Assembly: GCF_018812025.1 (NCBI RefSeq) | Contig: NC_063052.1 | Coordinates: 23,934,226-23,998,225, forward strand | Direction: 5' to 3' | Length of the DNA: 64,000 bases | Origin: Megalobrama amblycephala | Taxonomy: Eukaryota > Chordata > Actinopteri > Cypriniformes > Xenocyprididae | In this document: one piece after another, positions 58,188 to 64,000 of the stretch | Position numbering within the stretch: the stretch's first letter is position 1 | Layout of the letters: each line of letters begins with the position of its first letter | The notes under the pieces: generated by a model | Told to the model about the DNA's origin: nothing | Database searches by the model: none | Seen by the model: only the letters and a program-made list of their open reading frames with translations | Program-made: the position numbers and the translations under genes

Positions 58188-60150
58188 TTTAAATTATTAA
58201 AGAAATACAATAAATATAATAAACTAATATAAAAAACATATATAACAAAGCATGCAAAACGCATATGCTCTTGATATGTGCACACTTGCCAAATAAATTC
58301 TGATCATCATTTAAATTGAAACAGTATCAAAGCAGAATCAAGCAACATTAAGTCAAATTTTAGCCACTGAGTAACTTTAACAATACACTTTAAAGTATTT
58401 GACTGACACTGTGAAATTCAGTTTCCATGGTTTAATTCCTCTTCATTGTAAATTACATGCGAGTCACACATCAACCCCTAACAGACACTCACACACAAAG
58501 TTGCCAAGAAGCAAATGTAAAGAGGCTGCCATTTTGGAACATCTCAAAAGCCATGTAAAACAGAGACCCCTCTGTCCAATCCACTTGAATCACTTCCTCT
58601 CTTTCTCTCATTCATTTATTCACACAGTCCCCTCTGAGAGGGTAACGGAGATGGCAGGGTATGCATGAATCATTTCTCACGTACTTCACGTGAGGTTCAA
58701 GTACTCTATTAAATTCTCATCTAGGTTCCCACCAGCAGAGTTTAATATCAATGCAACACTTGGATCCTTCTAAATCTGTTTTGAAATATTTAAAGGCTAA
58801 ATTATACAGAGTCACTGGACTGACAAGTAAAAAACACTGTCACCCCTCAAAGACAGAGCATGAGAGAGGCTATAAGAGGAAAACAGTTGTTTTGATTTGC
58901 ATAACTCTTTGCAAAGGGGTCAGCTGACAAAAAAAGAGACGTTGGGGAAAGAGAGACGCTGAAAGAAGAATAACACAAAACATGCTATAATGGAGTGAAG
59001 ATGAGAAATTGTGACAGTGAGAGTGTGTTTCTCTTTCCGCCCATTTGAAGACCAGTGCCAAAACCTTTGAGAGGGACTTCAGTTGCCTGTTTAGTAAGCA
59101 TGTCAAGATCGCAAGAGAGAGGGGAATAGTGAGGAAAAAAGGGGATAAGATGATTGAGAGTGAAAAAGAAATGGAGAAGAGAACCATTTTCTCATGACCT
59201 CACTAGTGAGACATTTAAATTTGTAAGAGTGTGTGAAAGTATGCGGTCTTCATTCTCATTCATTGTGCTCACTGACTATTTACAATCAGTATCACACAAT
59301 CAGAATACTAATTTAATAATATCAATGAAGAAGACCAATGTAAACATCAAGCTTTAGTGCTACAGTACTGTAAAAGCAACACTGTACTGTTGAATATAAT
59401 CCATTGCAACGTTCTCTCTTCATCATTAAAAAACAGCACACAATTTTCCTCTCTCAGTCTCTAGTTGACATTTTTTGCTTATGTAACACTCTTGAGGGGG
59501 GGGGGGGGACTTATTGCAGAGCACGGAAAATTTCAAATGTCAATTTGTCTTCCACTTTTCTCTCATCCCTCCCACTACCTATCTCTTTCTTACTCTCTGA
59601 TGGTCCGAACAGACCTGCAATCTGGGAAAGTATCTGAAGTAACATGTCAAGATGTTCCAATGAAAAGTTCCATGTACACAGATAATGCGTTAACACCAGA
59701 ATTACAAATTATTAATATGAATATAGAGCATAAAAGAAACATAAGAGTGTTTTTGTCTATATAATGAACGTCAGTGGAGTCCAAAAGAACACTGGACCCC
59801 ATTAACTTTTGTTTGGATATTTTTCAGAATATTTTTGTGTTTAACAGAAAATTTTGGGTAAACTATCCTTTTAAAAATTCAATTGTGTTAAATGGAGATG
59901 ACTATTACACTCTTATTGATATTTGAAACCATAATTAAAATATTTAAAGTCAGCATGAAACGACAATTCACCTATTTTCAAAATGCATGTTTGATCGTAT
60001 TGTGAACATCTCATCCATGCAGTTTTCAATTTTTGTGACTTTATAACTTTTATTCACTGTCTTAACTTGACTTCTTTCTGGTGTCGTATGTCAGATTCTC
60101 CAATTATTTAGTCTACTTAAACAACCCCTTTCTTACAACTGACATGCAAG
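58188..60150. other. No gene seen
   Basis: AT-rich, non-coding. A run of 13 G lies at 59496-59508. Confidence 0.5.
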
Positions 60151-60871
60151 TAGGGCTGCACGATTTATCGCAGGATACGAAAAATAATATTGAAATTAGG
60201 GCTGGGCGATATATCGCATGCAATTGTCACGCGCATTTCGTCAGTAAAGCCGGTTCCCTGATTACCGCTAAATCGCCATCACCTGCTTTCAAATGGAGCG
60301 GCATTTAATAGACAGAGCCGTAGTTCACTGACAAGCGACGCAATATCGCGTTCATTTTCGCAGATGAATCGCCTTCGATAATGAACGCGATATTGCGTCG
60401 CTTGTCAGTGAACTACGGCTCTGTCTATTAAATGCCGCTCCATTTGAAAGCAGGTGATGGCGATTTAGCGGTAATCAGGGAACCGGCTTTACTGACGAAA
60501 TGCGCGTGACAATCGCATGCGATATATCGCCCAGCCCTAATTGAAATCATGCTTAAATGCGATTATGAGATCTCAAATGCTGCGATTATTTTTTTTATGC
60601 GCAGCTTGACAATAAAGTTTGACTCCAAATGCTAATGCATTTTAAATGGATTCTGACTATGGATTTCCTGGAATGACACTTGTTATCTTCTGTGGCAGGG
60701 CATATTTGGAGTTTCTGCATGAGAGCGCCCTCTGGCTTTCAGATGGAGAAGCATTTACTACTGATCACAGAGCCGTACAGCTCTGACAAGCTGCGCATAA
60801 AACAATCGCAGCCTTTGCCAAAATGCGTGCCATAAAATGTGTGATAAATCGCAATTTATCACGCAGCCCTA
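60151..60871. mobile_element. hAT-type element, TIR TAGGGCTGCACGATTTATC, outer
   Basis: The left end TAGGGCTGCACGATTTATCG pairs with GATAAATCGCAATTTATCAC-GCAGCCCTA on the right. Flanks CATGCAAG/TATGCACG are a weak (6 of 8) candidate duplication. Interrupted by the element at 60197-60539. Confidence 0.8.
60197..60539. mobile_element. hAT-type foldback element, TIR TAGGGCTGGGCGATATATCG
   Basis: 343 bp, an almost perfect palindrome with ~160-bp arms and a short GC-containing centre near 60368. It is flanked by a perfect 8-bp target duplication ATTGAAAT (60189-60196 and 60540-60547), so it inserted into the outer element. Confidence 0.93.
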
Positions 60872-62381
60872 TATGCACGCTCGCATTATGGCTGCATGAC
60901 GTTGATTTCTCCTAGGTTACTTGTCAAAACAATACCGGAGTTTCTTGAGTACTCGTGGTTTGTGTTACCAATAACATTTTTTTTTTTACATTTTGTCTCT
61001 TATATGTATATACCTAACATGTAAATTGGCACACAATATTATAACCTTTGACTTCAAACAATGCGTGTATACTGAATTTAAAAAAAAATCATTTGAACAG
61101 TTAGCCTTAAATAACATTAAATAACAGATCACTGTACAGGCGCCTCAGTTCATTCAGCAACGCGGAGCGCGAGTGAACGTGATCATCTCTTCCTCTTTAA
61201 TACTAGTTACAGAATAAACATGAAAGAACATCTGAAGGTATGTTGAAAGATACAGTACAACTTACTGAAATGGTCATATCTCATAATTGCTCAATCAGTG
61301 TTTCAACGTGGGAACGACATCAATGAATGCTTGTAAACAATATGTCATGTAGCATTTACCTCAGAAAAGCCATTCAGTGTCCAAAGTTTGTTAGTTCACT
61401 AGAGAAATGAAATCTTTCTCTTACTATATGCACTTCATTAGCCTATATAGTCATCGTCCTGTTGCCACATACACTATTTGGTCATGTAATGGCTCTCTGG
61501 TTTGCGTTAAGAAAAGTTTGTTGACACGTGAAGGATGCAGGCTTGAAGTTGCTTGTTATAGTTACTACAGTACGTGCTCAAGTACTCAATGGCTTCTGAC
61601 TAGTAGGCCTAGTTGAAGTAGTTGACTAGTAGAATAGTAGTAGAGACTAGTGGTTGAAGTAGTTGACTACCTAACAAGTCTATGCAAGCAAGCCCTAGCT
61701 CGCATTCAGTTCTGCCTCTATCCAACAACCGATAGATAGAAACAAGTCCCTGCGCTACATTTTATTCTTTTTCAATAATCTGTTGTTTCACACATCACAA
61801 TACAGAAAAAGATCTGCAAATACTTCAGTTTCAACGGGACTTTAAAATGCACAAGGGGCAAAGAACGTGTAGAACTTTGCGAATGATCGGCGTTCCATTT
61901 TCTGTGGCCGCAAATTCCACGTAGGCCTGCCAATTTGTTCAACAATGCAGCCAATGCTCTTTATGTAAGAGACTACTCAACATTTAAGCCAGCTCACCTC
62001 ATTTTAAATCTAATGACTTAGTAACCTAAAGGCAAGTGTCATTCTAAGGTCTGCTGAATAAAATCCACACTGGCACCCATGTGTTTATTTATAAATAGTA
62101 CTGAGATGCTGCTTGGCAGGGAAGCTGGCATGAATGTCTTTGGCAACAGGGATGGAGTGTAGGTTCACAGCAGGATCAGTGCGAAGTCGAACAGACATAT
62201 AGAGATGCCAGACCTGTTTGATTAACCGTGCCAGCTCCATGCACCCCACCCATGAGACCTGCAATACTGTTGTACAGTATGACCCACTAATAGATATGCC
62301 GCCTAAAGTAAATCAAATATTTGGGCCAAAAACTGCACTCAGTGCATTGAGAAAACATTAGAGCAGATCATTTGAAAAACT
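60872..62381. other. No gene seen
   Basis: Non-coding. A short stretch of repeated TAGTTGACTAGTAGAATAGT-like words lies at about 61590-61675. Confidence 0.5.
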
Positions 62382-63638
62382 TAGGGTTGCACGGTGTACC
62401 GGTACTACGGTAGTATCGCGATACTAAAGCTTCAAAATACTGGCGATGCCATTGTATTTTTTAAACGGTAGTATCGTCAGTACTGTAAGGAATGTTGTAT
62501 GTGCGGCAGGTACACTTCAGTTGAATGTGCCTGCAAAAACATTACAAGAGACTGCCGTTGACTGTCTGCTGTGCCCTGTGTAGTAAATGCTCTGTAGATT
62601 TAGCGCCTTATTGTTTCCTGATGCTTCAGTTAATTTTGCAATGAGATAAAGTTGCACTTGCACGTTGTTGTTCACAGTGCATTCTAACTGGAGAAAGGGT
62701 CTGAAATTCACTCAGTTAACATCATAAAATCTTTATATAAGAATGAATTCTCAGTTTTTCCGTTGCTCATTTGACCACTTCTGGAAAAGATTAAATAGTT
62801 TGTTTCTAGAAACATCTTTGCGAACACGATTCAGAAAAATGCGATTCCATTCATCAATAAGCTATAGCGGGTTTGCACTCGGTTTTTATCAATCATATCA
62901 ATCGTGATTTTATAAATCTATTATGTTTTAATATACATACTGCTCTCCAGTCAGGGTTAGATATTTCAAGATAGGCTGGCAAAAATGCTCCTGATAGTTC
63001 GTGACACGAGCAAGAGCGCTGTTTTTGTTTCGTTTCTAAATGAATCTGTTTTTGAACAAATTGGACGAGTCACTGACTCACTAATCCATTCATTAAGACA
63101 GTCATTTGCTTCGTTCCTGAATGAATCAGCCGTTTTGAACGAATCGGTTGAATGATTCATTGACTTAATCATTAACACTTGCTGCCACCTACTGGCGACT
63201 TTAGTCTCCCATCTAAAAGTATGCCTATTCTATCATTTTTTACCATCTAAAAGTAGGTCTATTCTATCATTTTTTTCCCACCAACATTTTTATTTCTATA
63301 TTCAAATTTTTATCTTTGAAACATTAATATCATAACATTATTTATGCAATTGTAATTGAAGTGTAAATGCATAAATGCTACATCGTAATGTCAGTTCATA
63401 CAGCTTCTGTGCAGTGCTAAGATGAATTTTGTTTACAATGATTCATTTGATTGGTAATAAAAGCCTGTTATTCATTCTTATTAATGAAATATTCAGAGAA
63501 AAATCTGGTCTGTTTTCATGTTTTTATGAAAGTTTGGTTCATTTTGTAGACTGCATGGTATCGCGATACTACTTGGTATCGTGATACTTCAGCTGGTATA
63601 GTATCGTAAGACATGTTTATGGTATCGTGACAACCCTA
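62382..63638. mobile_element. hAT-type element, TIR TAGGGTTG/CAACCCTA
   Basis: 1257 bp flanked by a perfect 8-bp target duplication GAAAAACT (62374-62381 and 63639-63646). Subterminal sequences on both sides are rich in GGTATCGCGATAC and GTATCGTGATAC words, probable transposase-binding motifs. The interior is AT-rich with GAATGATTCATT motifs and no transposase frame. Confidence 0.9.
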
Positions 63639-63704
63639 GAAAAACTGATCATTTTTTCCATTCACAACCTTTTCTGATTAAGCCTCAAAATGTATTAATG
63701 TTTG

Positions 63705-63724
63705 CTTATTATTATTATTATTAT

Positions 63725-63771
<47 letters not shown>
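63705..63771. repeat. (TTA)n-(TAA)n microsatellite with a strand switch
   Basis: About seven ATT units change into about 15 AAT units, so the tract is self-complementary across the junction near 63726. Confidence 0.9.
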
Positions 63772-63773
<2 letters not shown>

Positions 63774-64000
63774 TTATTGTTATTATTCACATAGATATTA
63801 ATTAATATACTAACATTGTGATAATTTTATTAAATTATAAAAGTATATTATAAAATAATTTCATATATCTAAAATGTACCACAAATATAGAAATACTTTT
63901 GTTTGGACAAGCACACATTAAAATTACTATACTGTGTTTGGAATTCAGCAGATATTCCAAATAATGCATGCAGAGACAGAAAATTTATTAAAATGGGCAT

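Overview
This looks like teleost nuclear DNA, most probably from a cyprinid-type fish. Three vertebrate genes with GT-AG introns can be read from it, the intergenic DNA is AT-rich and full of short non-autonomous DNA transposons and microsatellites, and there is a DIRS-type tyrosine-recombinase retrotransposon of the fish kind. Nothing prokaryotic is present. All gene models come from reading the sequence, and comparisons with human proteins are from memory.

Layout. (1) 854-2171 on + is the 3' end of mrpl3 (mitochondrial ribosomal protein uL3m): three exons, stop at 1933-1935. (2) 2172-15570 is intergenic and dominated by transposon remnants, including a Tc1 element with a frameshifted transposase and a 61-bp minisatellite. 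(3) 15771-25007 on + is a complete 20-exon gene for an HD-PTP/PTPN23 homologue (Bro1 domain, V domain, Pro/Gln-rich tail; 1205 residues). It ends inside the proline-rich exon and I find no tyrosine-phosphatase exons after it. Intron 8 holds a three-layer transposon nest resolved by target-site duplications. (4) 27124-27900 on - is the last exon and 3' UTR of an unrecognised gene, convergent with ptpn23. (5) About 31759-55907 on - is cspg5 (neuroglycan C) without its first exon: a large ectodomain exon, an EGF/transmembrane exon, two small cytoplasmic exons and a terminal exon. Its 14-kb last intron contains a 6-kb DIRS element inserted in an older DNA transposon. (6) 55908-64000 is non-coding: upstream intron or flank of cspg5 with hAT-like and foldback elements.

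The three host genes do not form a pathway. mrpl3 acts in mitochondrial translation, the HD-PTP homologue in ESCRT-dependent endosomal sorting, and cspg5 encodes a neural transmembrane proteoglycan. The most noteworthy biological signal is the shortened ptpn23 gene: an HD-PTP reduced to an ALIX-like Bro1-V-PRR plan, whose conserved PTAP site at the start of the proline-rich region reads PAAR. The most noteworthy genomic signals are the DIRS element, with its diagnostic internal complementary region and a 178-bp internal duplication, and four palindromic foldback insertions.
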